The position numbers were made by a program, and so were the translations under genes. A stretch of 64,000 nucleotides of DNA from DAITBA01 sp036824005 (GTDB lineage Bacteria; Pseudomonadota; Gammaproteobacteria; Burkholderiales; Rhodocyclaceae): the NCBI GenBank assembly GCA_036824005.1, contig DAITBA010000014.1:62001-126000 (forward strand). Reading direction: 5' to 3'. Below the pieces are notes generated by a model. The model was given only the letters and a program-made list of their open reading frames with translations. It did no database searches and was not told the DNA's origin. Shown in pieces: positions 8,362 to 16,973 of this stretch (its first letter is position 1; each line of letters begins with the position of its first letter).

Positions 8362-9996
8362 ATGGCCGCCACCCTGCTGCGCTACCCGTTTCCCTTTCCG
8401 CCCGTGGGCGCCTCACTGGTCGTCCTGTGCGCGCTGTATTTGTTGCCGGGACTGATCGGCCATGATCCCTGGAAGCCGGACGATGCCACCCAGTTCGGCG
8501 TGGTCTATGCGCTGCTCAATGACACCGACTGGCTGACGCTGCGCCTGGCGGGCGAGGCCTATTTCGACAATCAGCCGCTTTATTACTGGGTTGCCGCGCT
8601 GTGCGCGAAGTTGCTCGGCTGGCTGCTGCCGCTGCACGATGCGGCGCGACTCGCAACGGGGCTTTTCGGCGCGCTGCTGCTGGTGGCAATGGCGGGCGCT
8701 GCGCGCGAGTACTACGGCACGAACACCTCCAGCGCCGGCGCCCTGCTGACCATCGGCTGCCTCGGGCTGCTGGTGCACATCCACGAGGTGCAGCCGCAGA
8801 TCGCCGTGCTGGCGGCGAGCACAGGCGTGTTCTACGGACTGGCGGCGATCGAGCGGCGCTTCTTCGCCGGCGGCGTCATTGCCGGCGCATCCATGGGATT
8901 CGGCTTTCTCGCCGGCGGCCTGTATGCCCTAGCGCTGATGCTGCCGCTGGTCGTGATCGCGCCGCTGGCCTGCCGCGAGCTGCGCACCCGAGAACGGCTC
9001 GCCGGCATCGCCCTTGCGCTCCTGCTCGGCGCCGCCATCATCGCGGGCTGGCTCGGGTTGCTCAACCAGTTGCGGCCCAGGGCCTACGCGCTGTGGTGGG
9101 CGCAGGAGTTGGCCAGCTTCAAGCCGAACGCCGACAGCCGACGGGCGCTGACGGGCTTTCTGGCGCTGCTGCCCTGGTTCGCCTGGCCCGCCCTGCCCCT
9201 CGTTTTCTGGACGATCTGGCGCCGGCGCAAGGCCTTGAACGTTCCCGGCGTGGTTCTGCCGGTCATCGGCTTCGGCGTCGCCTTGACCCTGGTTAGCTCG
9301 ACCCAGGAGCCGCGCAGCGTCAATGCCCTGCCGTTGCTCCCGCCCTTGGTGCTGCTGGCGACGCCAGCGGTGGCGACATTGCGCCGGGGCGCCGCAAACG
9401 CCTACGACTGGTTCGCCATGATGACCTTCACCTTGTTCGCCGCACTCATCTGGCTGGGCTGGGTCGCCATGCTGACGGGTTGGCCGCCGCGGATTGCCCG
9501 CCAGTTCGTCAAGCTCGAGCCGGGCTTCACATTGCAGTTCTCGCTGCCGGCCTTCGTCCCCGCGCTCGTGCTCACCCTAGCGTGGCTCTGGTTGATATTT
9601 GCCAGCCCGCGTTCGCCGGAACGCGGTAATGTGCACTGGGCCGCCGGCGTAACGCTGATGTGGTGTCTGGTGATGGCGTTGTGGTTGCCCTGGATCGAGT
9701 ATGGCAAGAGCTATCGCGCACTGTCGCAATCGTTGGCGCAGACCGTGACCAAGGAAGGCAGCGCCTGCGTACTCGGACGCGACATCGGCGAGGCCCAGCG
9801 CGCTTCGTTCCAATATTTCTCTGGCATCGTCACGCGGCGCGAATCGGCCGCAAATCGCGCCGGCTGCCCCCTGCTGCTGGTGCAGAGTTCGGGCCGCGGC
9901 CCAGAGCGGCACCCCGGCGCAGGCTGGCGCAAGATCTGGGAAGAGCGCCGACCCGGCGATCGAAACGAGAGCTTCCGCCTTTATCGCAAGGAGTGA
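8362..9996 (+). CDS. ArnT-like GT-C family membrane glycosyltransferase
   Basis: This 544-residue integral membrane protein has about 12 hydrophobic segments. The first large periplasmic loop holds acidic residues in HDPWKPDDATQ (34-44) and YFDNQPLYYW, typical of the PMT_2/ArnT GT-C superfamily, which transfers sugars from polyprenyl-phosphate carriers to lipid A or proteins. The C-terminal part has a soluble region with several Cys residues. The acceptor cannot be told from the sequence. A TACAAT box at 8302-8307 may be the -10 element. It is followed after four bases by pgi, so the two may be co-transcribed. Confidence 0.75.
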   Translation: MAATLLRYPFPFPPVGASLVVLCALYLLPGLIGHDPWKPDDATQFGVVYALLNDTDWLTLRLAGEAYFDNQPLYYWVAALCAKLLGWLLPLHDAARLATGLFGALLLVAMAGAAREYYGTNTSSAGALLTIGCLGLLVHIHEVQPQIAVLAASTGVFYGLAAIERRFFAGGVIAGASMGFGFLAGGLYALALMLPLVVIAPLACRELRTRERLAGIALALLLGAAIIAGWLGLLNQLRPRAYALWWAQELASFKPNADSRRALTGFLALLPWFAWPALPLVFWTIWRRRKALNVPGVVLPVIGFGVALTLVSSTQEPRSVNALPLLPPLVLLATPAVATLRRGAANAYDWFAMMTFTLFAALIWLGWVAMLTGWPPRIARQFVKLEPGFTLQFSLPAFVPALVLTLAWLWLIFASPRSPERGNVHWAAGVTLMWCLVMALWLPWIEYGKSYRALSQSLAQTVTKEGSACVLGRDIGEAQRASFQYFSGIVTRRESAANRAGCPLLLVQSSGRGPERHPGAGWRKIWEERRPGDRNESFRLYRKE

Positions 9997-10000
9997 AGGC

Positions 10001-11629
10001 ATGACCGGACTGACCCAATCGCCCGCCTGGCGGGCCCTCGCGAGCCACCAAGAAACCCTCGCCCGAACGCACCTGACCCAGTTGTTCGCCGCCGATCCGC
10101 AGCGTTTCGAGCGTTTTTCGCTGCGCCTCGGCGATCTGCTGTTCGATTTCTCCAAGCAGCGCGTCACAGGGGAGACGCTCGAACTGCTGGTCCGCCTAGC
10201 CGACGCCCGCGAGCTGCGCGCCGGCATCACGCGCATGGCGGCCGGCGAAGAGATCAACTTCACCGAGAAGCGGGCGGCGCTGCATATCGCATTGCGCGCC
10301 GACCGGCCCTACCATGTCAATGGCATCGAGGTGACCGCAGAAGTGCGGGCGACGCGCGAGCGTGTCGGCAGGCTGTGCGATGACATTCGCAATGGCCGGC
10401 TGCTCGGAGCACGCGGCAAGCCGATCCGCCACGTGGTGAACCTCGGCATCGGCGGCTCGGACCTGGGTCCGCGCATGGCCACGCGGGCACTGGCCGACCA
10501 CGCCGGCTCGGCCGTCAAGGTGGATTTCGTCGCCAACGTTGATCCGCGCGAACTAAACGACGTACTGCGCGGCGCCAACCCGGACGAGACGTTGTTCATC
10601 CTGTCCTCGAAGAGCTTCAGCACCATCGAGACGCTGTCCAACGCGGAGGCGGCAAAGGCGTGGCTGATCGACGCGCTGGGCTCGCCCGAGGCGGTGCAGG
10701 CGCACTTCGTCGCCGTATCGAACAACGTCGCCGCGGCGCAGAAATTCGGCATGGCGGCGCAGCGCTGCTTCGCCCTTCCCGAGTGGGTGGGGGGCCGGTA
10801 TTCCATGTGGTCGGCGATCGGCATGCCGCTCGCCTGCGCCATCGGCACGGAGCGCTTCGACGAGTTGCTGGCCGGCGCGCGGGAGATGGACGATCATTTC
10901 CTCAATGCGCCCCTGCGGGAGAACATGCCCGTCATAATGGCGTTGCTGGGCATCTGGAATATCGACTTCGTCGGCGCCGGATCACTCGCCGTCCTGCCCT
11001 ATGCCCACGCCCTGGCCGACCTGCCCGCCTATCTGCAGCAGCTCGAGATGGAGAGCAACGGCAAGCGCGTGCATGGCGACGGCTCGGCGGTCGACTGCGC
11101 GACTGCGCCCATCCTCTGGGGCGGTGCCGGCACGGTCGGCCAGCACGCTTACCATCAGTTGCTCTATCAAGGCACGCGCGTCGTGCCGGCCGATTTCATC
11201 GTCATCGTCGGGGAAGACCATCCGCAGCAGCGCACGCTTGTCGCCAATGCCCTGGCCCAGAGCGCGGCGCTGATGACCGGCAAGACCGAAGCGGCGGCGC
11301 GCGCGGAGCTCGCGGCGCGCGGTGTCGCCGAGGCGGAGGCGCAGCGGCTCGCGCCGCACATCGCCTGTCCCGGCAATCAGCCCAGCTCGACGTTGCTCAT
11401 GCCGCGACTCACGCCGCGCACACTCGGCCAATTGATCGCACTCTACGAACACAAGGTCTTCGCCCAGGGCTGGATCTGGGGCATCAACAGCTTCGATCAG
11501 TATGGCGTCGAACTGGGCAAGCAGATGGCGCGTGCGGTGGCTGCCGGCGACGGTCAGGGCGATCTAGATGGCTCGACCGCCGGCCTCATGAAGGCGATCA
11601 GCGATATCCGCGCGCGCGGCGGGCGCTGA
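10001..11629 (+). CDS. pgi: Glucose-6-phosphate isomerase
   Basis: This 542-residue enzyme interconverts glucose 6-phosphate and fructose 6-phosphate. The signature blocks are present: SSKSFSTIET for phosphate binding, VGGRYSMWSAIG, the catalytic His in AGTVGQHAYHQLLYQGT and the Lys in ALYEHKVFAQGWIWGINSFD. The ATG lies four bases after the stop of the upstream membrane glycosyltransferase gene, with AAGGAG overlapping that gene's end. Within this window it connects to the PPi-dependent phosphofructokinase and the glucan phosphorylase. Confidence 0.98.
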   Translation: MTGLTQSPAWRALASHQETLARTHLTQLFAADPQRFERFSLRLGDLLFDFSKQRVTGETLELLVRLADARELRAGITRMAAGEEINFTEKRAALHIALRADRPYHVNGIEVTAEVRATRERVGRLCDDIRNGRLLGARGKPIRHVVNLGIGGSDLGPRMATRALADHAGSAVKVDFVANVDPRELNDVLRGANPDETLFILSSKSFSTIETLSNAEAAKAWLIDALGSPEAVQAHFVAVSNNVAAAQKFGMAAQRCFALPEWVGGRYSMWSAIGMPLACAIGTERFDELLAGAREMDDHFLNAPLRENMPVIMALLGIWNIDFVGAGSLAVLPYAHALADLPAYLQQLEMESNGKRVHGDGSAVDCATAPILWGGAGTVGQHAYHQLLYQGTRVVPADFIVIVGEDHPQQRTLVANALAQSAALMTGKTEAAARAELAARGVAEAEAQRLAPHIACPGNQPSSTLLMPRLTPRTLGQLIALYEHKVFAQGWIWGINSFDQYGVELGKQMARAVAAGDGQGDLDGSTAGLMKAISDIRARGGR

Positions 11630-11754
11630 TTGCACCACGGCCGGCGCACAGGACACGGAGGGAAGGCGACAGCGGGCCGGCCGGAACGTGGTCAACCGAG
11701 GATCGGTGTGCTACGTTGAAATCGCAAGCACCGATCTCGAAGGGAAACCACACC

Positions 11755-12153
11755 ATGAAGCCAGTCGTCACCGTCGTCGGCGCAGCGATTGCCGTCGTCC
11801 TGAACGCCTGCGGCACACCCGCGCAGCCGCCGATTGCCCCAGCGCCTGTGCCATCCGCCCCAGCCGCGAAGGCACCGGCCAATCCGCAGTTGCAGCTCAA
11901 GCTGGCGAGCGGCTTGTACCGCTGCGAGCTGGGCCGTTCGGTCGGTGTGCAGCGCGACTCACGCGATGCAAACCGCATTGAAGTTGCCTGGGCAGGCAGT
12001 CGTTACGCCATGCAGCGCTTCGACTCCCATTCAGGATTGCCGCGCTTCGAAGACCGCAAGACCGGCTTGGTGTGGATCGACCTGCCGTGGAAAGGCATGC
12101 TGCTCGACGGAACCAGCGGTCAGCCGCTCGCCAACGAGTGCAAACCTTCGTAG
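11755..12153 (+). CDS. Putative lipoprotein with MliC-like domain
   Basis: The 132-residue product begins with a hydrophobic signal ending in VVLNACGT, a plausible though imperfect lipobox with Cys20 as the lipidated residue. A Pro/Ala-rich linker (about 23-43) leads to a domain with LYRCELGRSV, a DSHSGLPRFED turn and a C-terminal Cys. This resembles the beta-barrel of MliC-type C-type lysozyme inhibitors, in which two Cys residues pair. Lysozyme inhibition is therefore a possible but unproved role. It follows pgi after 125 bases and is convergent with the DUF4184 gene across a palindromic repeat. Confidence 0.65.
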   Translation: MKPVVTVVGAAIAVVLNACGTPAQPPIAPAPVPSAPAAKAPANPQLQLKLASGLYRCELGRSVGVQRDSRDANRIEVAWAGSRYAMQRFDSHSGLPRFEDRKTGLVWIDLPWKGMLLDGTSGQPLANECKPS

Positions 12154-12194
12154 GCCCGGCACAACGCTGCCTTTGAACCTGGAAAATTCGTTTG

Positions 12195-12318
12195 CACTGC
12201 CAAGGACAGCAAGGAAGTCCAAAGATTCGCAGAGAACATCGCTTGTACCCGAAGGATGAGCAACGGTTGCGCTATGCAACCTCGAATCTCCTTGTGTCCT
12301 TCCTGTTCTTGGTGGTGA
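12195..12318. repeat. Imperfect palindromic intergenic repeat, copy 1
   Basis: The left arm (12195-12229) and right arm (12282-12317) are imperfect reverse complements: the left reads CCAAGGACAGCAAGGA and the right, reverse-complemented, reads CCAAGAACAGGAAGGACACA; both then reach an ATTCG sequence. It fills the spacer between the convergent lipoprotein and DUF4184 genes and could form a long hairpin in either transcript. Two better-matched copies lie at 17877-18006 and 59322-59446. Confidence 0.6.
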
Positions 12319-12330
12319 GTCGCCCCTGAT

Positions 12331-13149
12331 TCAACCCTGCCGCACGCCACCGGGCGCAGGCCGCACGTGTTCCAGGACCCGCCATAGCAGCCCGAGTGTG
12401 CACAGGATCACGATCCCGAACTTCATGCCGGTGATGACGCCGAAGCGCATAAGTAGCTTGAGGATCTCCATCGTCGTCGTGTCGTCGGCATAACGCATGT
12501 ACGTGACCAATGCCCGCGCCACGGCAGCCGCGGGCACCATGGCAATCGCCACCAATGCCGCCCCGCGCAGGCGCGGCGACGGTCGCCAGATCGTTGCCGC
12601 GGAAGTGGGCGGCGTAGCGCGATACCAGCGAACCGTCCAGTAAGCGAGCAGCGCCAACCCGGCGGCAGTGCTGCAATGCTGGAGCACGCTGTATACGGCG
12701 ACCGGATGGCCCGCGATCTCGAAGGCCGTGGCGCTCAACACCGGCAGCCGCGATACGAAGAACGCACCCTGGTGGGTAAACGAATCCCACACGACGTGCG
12801 TCGTCGCGCCGAGCAGGATCGACAACGCCACCCAGGCCACAGACGCCCACGGCAACCACGATGTCGCGCCTGCGGATGCCAGCCGTAGCCGGATCTGCCG
12901 CGGCAACAGGGATACGACCACCGGTTTGATGAGGGCGTGATAGGCCAGATAGATAGCGAGCCCCATGGGCAGGCAGTAGAGCAGCAGTCCCGGCAGACTG
13001 TGAGTGAAACCGCGTCCGAGCCCCAGCGCCACGACGTAGTCGAAGTCCGGCACCATGCTGCCAACGACCAGAGCGGATAGGACCGTGGCGCCTCCGGTTC
13101 GTCGGTGGATCGGGATCACGGCCGCAGGATGGGCGAAAGTGAAAGGCAT
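12331..13149 (-). CDS. DUF4184 membrane protein
   Basis: This 272-residue multi-spanning membrane protein starts MPFTFAHPAAVIPI, the hallmark of the DUF4184 family. The conserved polar residues VPDFDY (36-41), FTHSLPG and THVVWDSFTHQG resemble the His/Asp constellation of YdjM-like predicted membrane metal-dependent hydrolases. Six to seven transmembrane segments are visible. The substrate is unknown. The longer frame from 13167 was rejected because the family begins at the 13149 ATG. It is convergent with the MliC-like lipoprotein gene and downstream of the nitronate monooxygenase-like gene. Confidence 0.8.
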   Translation of the reverse strand: MPFTFAHPAAVIPIHRRTGGATVLSALVVGSMVPDFDYVVALGLGRGFTHSLPGLLLYCLPMGLAIYLAYHALIKPVVVSLLPRQIRLRLASAGATSWLPWASVAWVALSILLGATTHVVWDSFTHQGAFFVSRLPVLSATAFEIAGHPVAVYSVLQHCSTAAGLALLAYWTVRWYRATPPTSAATIWRPSPRLRGAALVAIAMVPAAAVARALVTYMRYADDTTTMEILKLLMRFGVITGMKFGIVILCTLGLLWRVLEHVRPAPGGVRQG

Positions 13150-13245
13150 CGAGAACGCTGCAAGCACTGGGCAACGCCACGAATTCTACGTTACCCCGGC
13201 CGGCAAAGCCTTCCACCGGAAGGAGGATGCGGTGGACAACGCCCG

Positions 13246-14496
13246 TTACGCTTCGGGCGGCAAAGCGATCTGCCGATCGGTGCTGAACTGGTAGTCGCGG
13301 AACACGTGCTCTGCCGTGAGCAGCTGATAGTCACCGCTGGGCAGCCGCCGCGTCGTATCCTTGAGCCGATAGGTGTAGTGGCCGCACGTCCAGCAATCGA
13401 AATTGCGCATGTGGGTGCACAGACAAGTCTTGTCGATAACGGAGATCTTCTTGGCGCCAGGATGGGCCGCCACCTCGCGGTTGTAGGCGCTGATGTAGGC
13501 GCAGTTGCCCGAGCCATCGAGCAGGTAGCCATAGGCCTCGCAGTTGGGTCGGATGCCGGCGCCGATCGCGGGGCTGCCCTTCAGCATGCGCATGGGATAG
13601 CCGGTGGGCGAGATGGTATTGACCTCGATGTCATGCTCGCCGGCCTTGAAGTATTCCTGCTGCACCTTCTCCGGCAGCCCGCACTCGTGGGTCACCGTGA
13701 AGCGCGTGGCAACCTGCACGGCCGCTGCGCCCTGATCAAGAAAGGTCACGGCATCGCTGCCCGTGAAGATGCCGCCGGCCGGGATCACGGGAATGTCCAG
13801 CTGCTCGGCGCGCAGGTAGCGCAGGATCTCGTCGACGATGGTATGCAGGTCGTACTTGGCCCAGTCGAGGCCGAAACCCAGGTGCCCACCGGCCAGCGGT
13901 CCCTCGACGACGATGTAATCCGGCAGCCGACCGAGCTTGGCGTTCTTGCGCAGGAACAGTTGCAGCGCCCGCAGCGACGAGACGATGATGCCCAGCTTGG
14001 CATCACGAAATCGGGGATGATCGGCGATCAGCGCGAAGGAGCCCAGGTGCAGTCCCGCCGACAGCGTGATGCCGTCGATGCCGGCGTCAAGGGCCGCGGA
14101 CAGACGCATGCGCAGCGTCTCCTTCGGCGCGTTCATGGTCAGTTTCTCCATGCAGTTGATGAAGATCAGCCCGCTGCCGCGCTTGGCCTCCATCGTCCGG
14201 CCTACGTGCAGGCGCGTCGCCTCCTCGAGCTGGGCGAGGTCGAACTGGACCTTCGACTTGTCCGAGCTGGCGACGTTGTACTTGTACAGTTGCAGCTTGT
14301 CCTTGACGAATTTGGTCTGGAAACGCCGGTCCGAGACCGTCGGCACCATGGCATCGGAGATGTGGCCGATGCCGCCCAGCCGTGCCGCCTCTAGCGCCAG
14401 TTCCGCGGTCGAAATGTCCACACCCATGCCGCCAATGACGATCGGCACCAGTTCCAGAGCGCCGAAGTGCAGGCGGAAGTCATCCACGCGTTTCAT
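13246..14496 (-). CDS. Nitronate monooxygenase-like FMN protein
   Basis: This 416-residue TIM-barrel protein resembles nitronate monooxygenases (formerly 2-nitropropane dioxygenases): it has the N-terminal GGMGVDIS, the flavin-phosphate loop IPVIPAGGIFTGSDA and the GAAAVQVATRF block. It would oxidise alkyl nitronates or a related substrate with FMN. Unusually, the C-terminal extension holds a Cys cluster (C358, C360, C368, C371) suggestive of a bound metal or iron-sulfur centre. The ATG at 14496 has AAAGGA five bases upstream and is preferred to an in-frame start at 14544. A small dyad, ATCCGC-AGAT-GCGGAT, lies at 14562-14577 upstream. Confidence 0.8.
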   Translation of the reverse strand: MKRVDDFRLHFGALELVPIVIGGMGVDISTAELALEAARLGGIGHISDAMVPTVSDRRFQTKFVKDKLQLYKYNVASSDKSKVQFDLAQLEEATRLHVGRTMEAKRGSGLIFINCMEKLTMNAPKETLRMRLSAALDAGIDGITLSAGLHLGSFALIADHPRFRDAKLGIIVSSLRALQLFLRKNAKLGRLPDYIVVEGPLAGGHLGFGLDWAKYDLHTIVDEILRYLRAEQLDIPVIPAGGIFTGSDAVTFLDQGAAAVQVATRFTVTHECGLPEKVQQEYFKAGEHDIEVNTISPTGYPMRMLKGSPAIGAGIRPNCEAYGYLLDGSGNCAYISAYNREVAAHPGAKKISVIDKTCLCTHMRNFDCWTCGHYTYRLKDTTRRLPSGDYQLLTAEHVFRDYQFSTDRQIALPPEA

Positions 14497-14727
14497 CTTT
14501 GTCCTTTGCCGACCATCAACGGGTGTGATCGACGGTATGTCCAATTGCCCCGAACGACGCTATCCGCAGATGCGGATCGCTACCGATGAGTCGAAACATT
14601 CTGTTCCACATCGCCCGATGGTAAGAGCGAACACCTAGCCGACACCTTAATCTGGCGCGCTGGAACGCCTGCGGCATGTGCGCCGTTCGCGGATCTGGCA
14701 TCGATCGGCGGTCCGGGCCGCAAGCGG

Positions 14728-15273
14728 CTACAGCCGCAGGAAGTTGTCCCGGTAGTACTTCAGCTCCTCGATCGACTCGTAGATGTCGGCCAGGGCCTCG
14801 TGCTTGCCGTTCTTCACGACACCTTTGGCAAGATCCGGTTTCCACCGTCGCACCAGCTCCTTGAGCGTGCTCACGTCGAGATTGCGGTAATGGAAGTAGG
14901 CTTCGAGCTGGGGCATGTAGCGCGCCAGGAAGCGCCTGTCCTGACAGATGGAGTTGCCGCACATGGGCGACGTGCGCGCCGGCACGTGCTGCTTGAGGAA
15001 ATCCAGCATCTGCGCCTGCACCGGCGCTTCGTCGAGCGCAGACGCCTTGACCTTGGCGATCAAGCCGGAGCGTCCGTGGGTGCCCTTGTTCCACTCGTCC
15101 ATGGCATCGAGGACCGCATCGGACTGATGCACAACCAGCACGGGCGCCTCGGCGACCGTTCTCAGCCCGGAATCGGTCACCACGAGGGCAATCTCGATGA
15201 TCCGGTCCCGGTCGGGATCGAGGCCGGTCATCTCCATGTCCAGCCATATCAGATTGTTCTGATCCTGTGCCAT
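14728..15273 (-). CDS. orn: Oligoribonuclease
   Basis: This 181-residue 3'-5' exoribonuclease of the DEDDh superfamily has the first acidic pair in WLDMEMTGLDP (D12, E14), the second Asp in MCGNSICQDRRFL and the His/Asp pair in NGKHEALADI. It degrades two- to five-nucleotide RNAs, including pGpG from c-di-GMP breakdown, which links it to the HD-GYP protein elsewhere in the window. It is divergent from the M48 protease gene with a 66-base spacer, an order common in betaproteobacteria. Confidence 0.97.
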   Translation of the reverse strand: MAQDQNNLIWLDMEMTGLDPDRDRIIEIALVVTDSGLRTVAEAPVLVVHQSDAVLDAMDEWNKGTHGRSGLIAKVKASALDEAPVQAQMLDFLKQHVPARTSPMCGNSICQDRRFLARYMPQLEAYFHYRNLDVSTLKELVRRWKPDLAKGVVKNGKHEALADIYESIEELKYYRDNFLRL

Positions 15274-15339
15274 AATTTTCGGAACGCAAAGGTGCTCATT
15301 CTGTCATAGATTCACTACCTTATAGCTTCCAGCCGCGAA

Positions 15340-16605
15340 ATGACCCCGGTGCTCTTCACGACGATCTTCGTTGCGTTCCTCATGGCGACGACGCTGCTGC
15401 GTCTGACCTTGGCCCGACGCCAGTTCCGCCACGTCAGCGCCCATCGCGGTGCCGTGCCAGCGGAATTCAGCGCCGCCATCCCCATCGAGGCGCACCAGAA
15501 GGCCGCCGACTATACCGTAGCCCGGGTGCGATTGGGCATGATCGACCTTATCGTCGGCGCACTCTACGTGCTGATCCTGACGCTCGGCGGCGTGCTGCAG
15601 GCTCTCCACGAATTCTGGCAGGGCTGGTTTGCCGTGGGCGGCTACGCTCATGGCATCGCCTTCATCGCCAGTATCGGCGTTCTGGGTTTCGCGATCGAAT
15701 TACCGTTCGGCATCTATCGCACCTTCATCATTGAGGAGCGATTCGGCTTCAACAAGATGAACTGGCGCCTCTACGTCGCTGACATCATCAAGGAGGCGCT
15801 GCTGACCGCGGTCATCGGCGTGCCGGTGTTGCTGGCCGTGCTCTGGCTGATGAACTCCATGGGCGAGCGCTGGTGGCTGTACGTATGGCTGTTCTGGCTG
15901 GTGTTCAATCTGCTGGTTCTGTTGATCTACCCGACCTTCATCGCGCCGCTGTTCAACAAGTTCTCGCCCCTTTCCGACGAGAGCCTGGCGCAGCGCATCG
16001 AGGCGCTGCTCGGACGCTGCGGCTTCCGCTCCAGCGGCCTGTACGTCATGGACGGCTCGCGCCGTTCAGCCCACGGCAATGCCTATTTCACCGGTTTCGG
16101 CAGTGCCAAGCGGATCGTCTTTTTCGACACATTGCTCGGCCGGCTGCAGGCCGAGGAGATCGAGGCGGTGATCGCCCATGAGCTGGGGCACTACAAGCTG
16201 CACCACATCTGGAAACGGCTGGCGCTGATGGCTCTGGGCAGCCTCGCCTTCCTCTGGCTGCTGGGCTATCTCATCGACCAGCCGTGGTTCTATCAGGGGC
16301 TGGGCGTGACGAGCAGCGGCACCGCGGTTGCTCTGGTGCTGTTCTCGCTTGTCATCCCGGTGTTCGCCTTTCCGCTGGCGCCGGTCACCAGCGCCCTGTC
16401 GCGCCGCCATGAATTCGAGGCGGACGCCTACGCCGCCGGCCACACGCGTGCCGCCGATCTCATTAGCGCCCTGGTCAAGCTCTACCGGGAGAACGCCGCC
16501 ACGCTCACGCCCGATCCCGTATACTCGACTTTCTACGATTCACACCCGCCCGCGGCCGTGCGCATCGCGCGGCTGAGGACCTGCCAGGAGGCACCGTGCA
16601 CCTGA
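15340..16605 (+). CDS. M48 family membrane metalloprotease (Ste24-like)
   Basis: This 421-residue membrane protease resembles CAAX prenyl protease 1 (Ste24). The zinc motif HELGH is at 280-284 and the third ligand lies in HEFEADAYAAGH. There are several N-terminal transmembrane segments, and two more follow the HExxH helix. Bacterial members lack prenylated substrates and are thought to take part in envelope protein quality control. The 3' end overlaps the start of the cytochrome c gene by 10 bases, indicating co-expression with it and with rsgA. Confidence 0.92.
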   Translation: MTPVLFTTIFVAFLMATTLLRLTLARRQFRHVSAHRGAVPAEFSAAIPIEAHQKAADYTVARVRLGMIDLIVGALYVLILTLGGVLQALHEFWQGWFAVGGYAHGIAFIASIGVLGFAIELPFGIYRTFIIEERFGFNKMNWRLYVADIIKEALLTAVIGVPVLLAVLWLMNSMGERWWLYVWLFWLVFNLLVLLIYPTFIAPLFNKFSPLSDESLAQRIEALLGRCGFRSSGLYVMDGSRRSAHGNAYFTGFGSAKRIVFFDTLLGRLQAEEIEAVIAHELGHYKLHHIWKRLALMALGSLAFLWLLGYLIDQPWFYQGLGVTSSGTAVALVLFSLVIPVFAFPLAPVTSALSRRHEFEADAYAAGHTRAADLISALVKLYRENAATLTPDPVYSTFYDSHPPAAVRIARLRTCQEAPCT

Positions 16606-16904
16606 GACGTCTACTGCTGGTGTTTTTGTTGCCGTGCACCGCCGCGCTCGCCGGTCCCCTCGACAAAGGCGACGCCAAGGCCGGCAAACCGCTCCACGAC
16701 AAAAACTGCATCGCCTGTCACGTGAAGCTGCAAGGCGGTGACGGTTCGAAGATATACACGCGCAATCCGCGACTGATTAACACGCCAGAAGCGCTGGTGC
16801 AGCGCGTGGCCGCGTGCAACGCCCAGACCAACTCCGGCTGGTTCCCCGAGGAGGAAGTGCATGTCGCCACCTACCTCAACCAGCAATACTACAAGTTCAA
16901 GTAG
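16596..16904 (+). CDS. Small periplasmic c-type cytochrome
   Basis: This 102-residue protein starts with GTG, preceded by CAGGAGG. A signal peptide (about 1-19, ending AALA) precedes a single haem-binding motif, CIACH (near residue 37). The segment NPRLINTPEALVQRV and the Trp/Tyr-rich C terminus resemble small class I cytochromes; a conventional distal Met ligand is not obvious. It is an electron carrier of unknown partner. It overlaps the M48 protease gene and precedes rsgA. Confidence 0.88.
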   Translation: MHLRRLLLVFLLPCTAALAGPLDKGDAKAGKPLHDKNCIACHVKLQGGDGSKIYTRNPRLINTPEALVQRVAACNAQTNSGWFPEEEVHVATYLNQQYYKFK

Positions 16905-16973
16905 ACCGGTCATGGCATTGGAATTGCGGCCCGCCGCTCTGCTCGCCGGACTCGCCCGGACAGCACGGATCGT

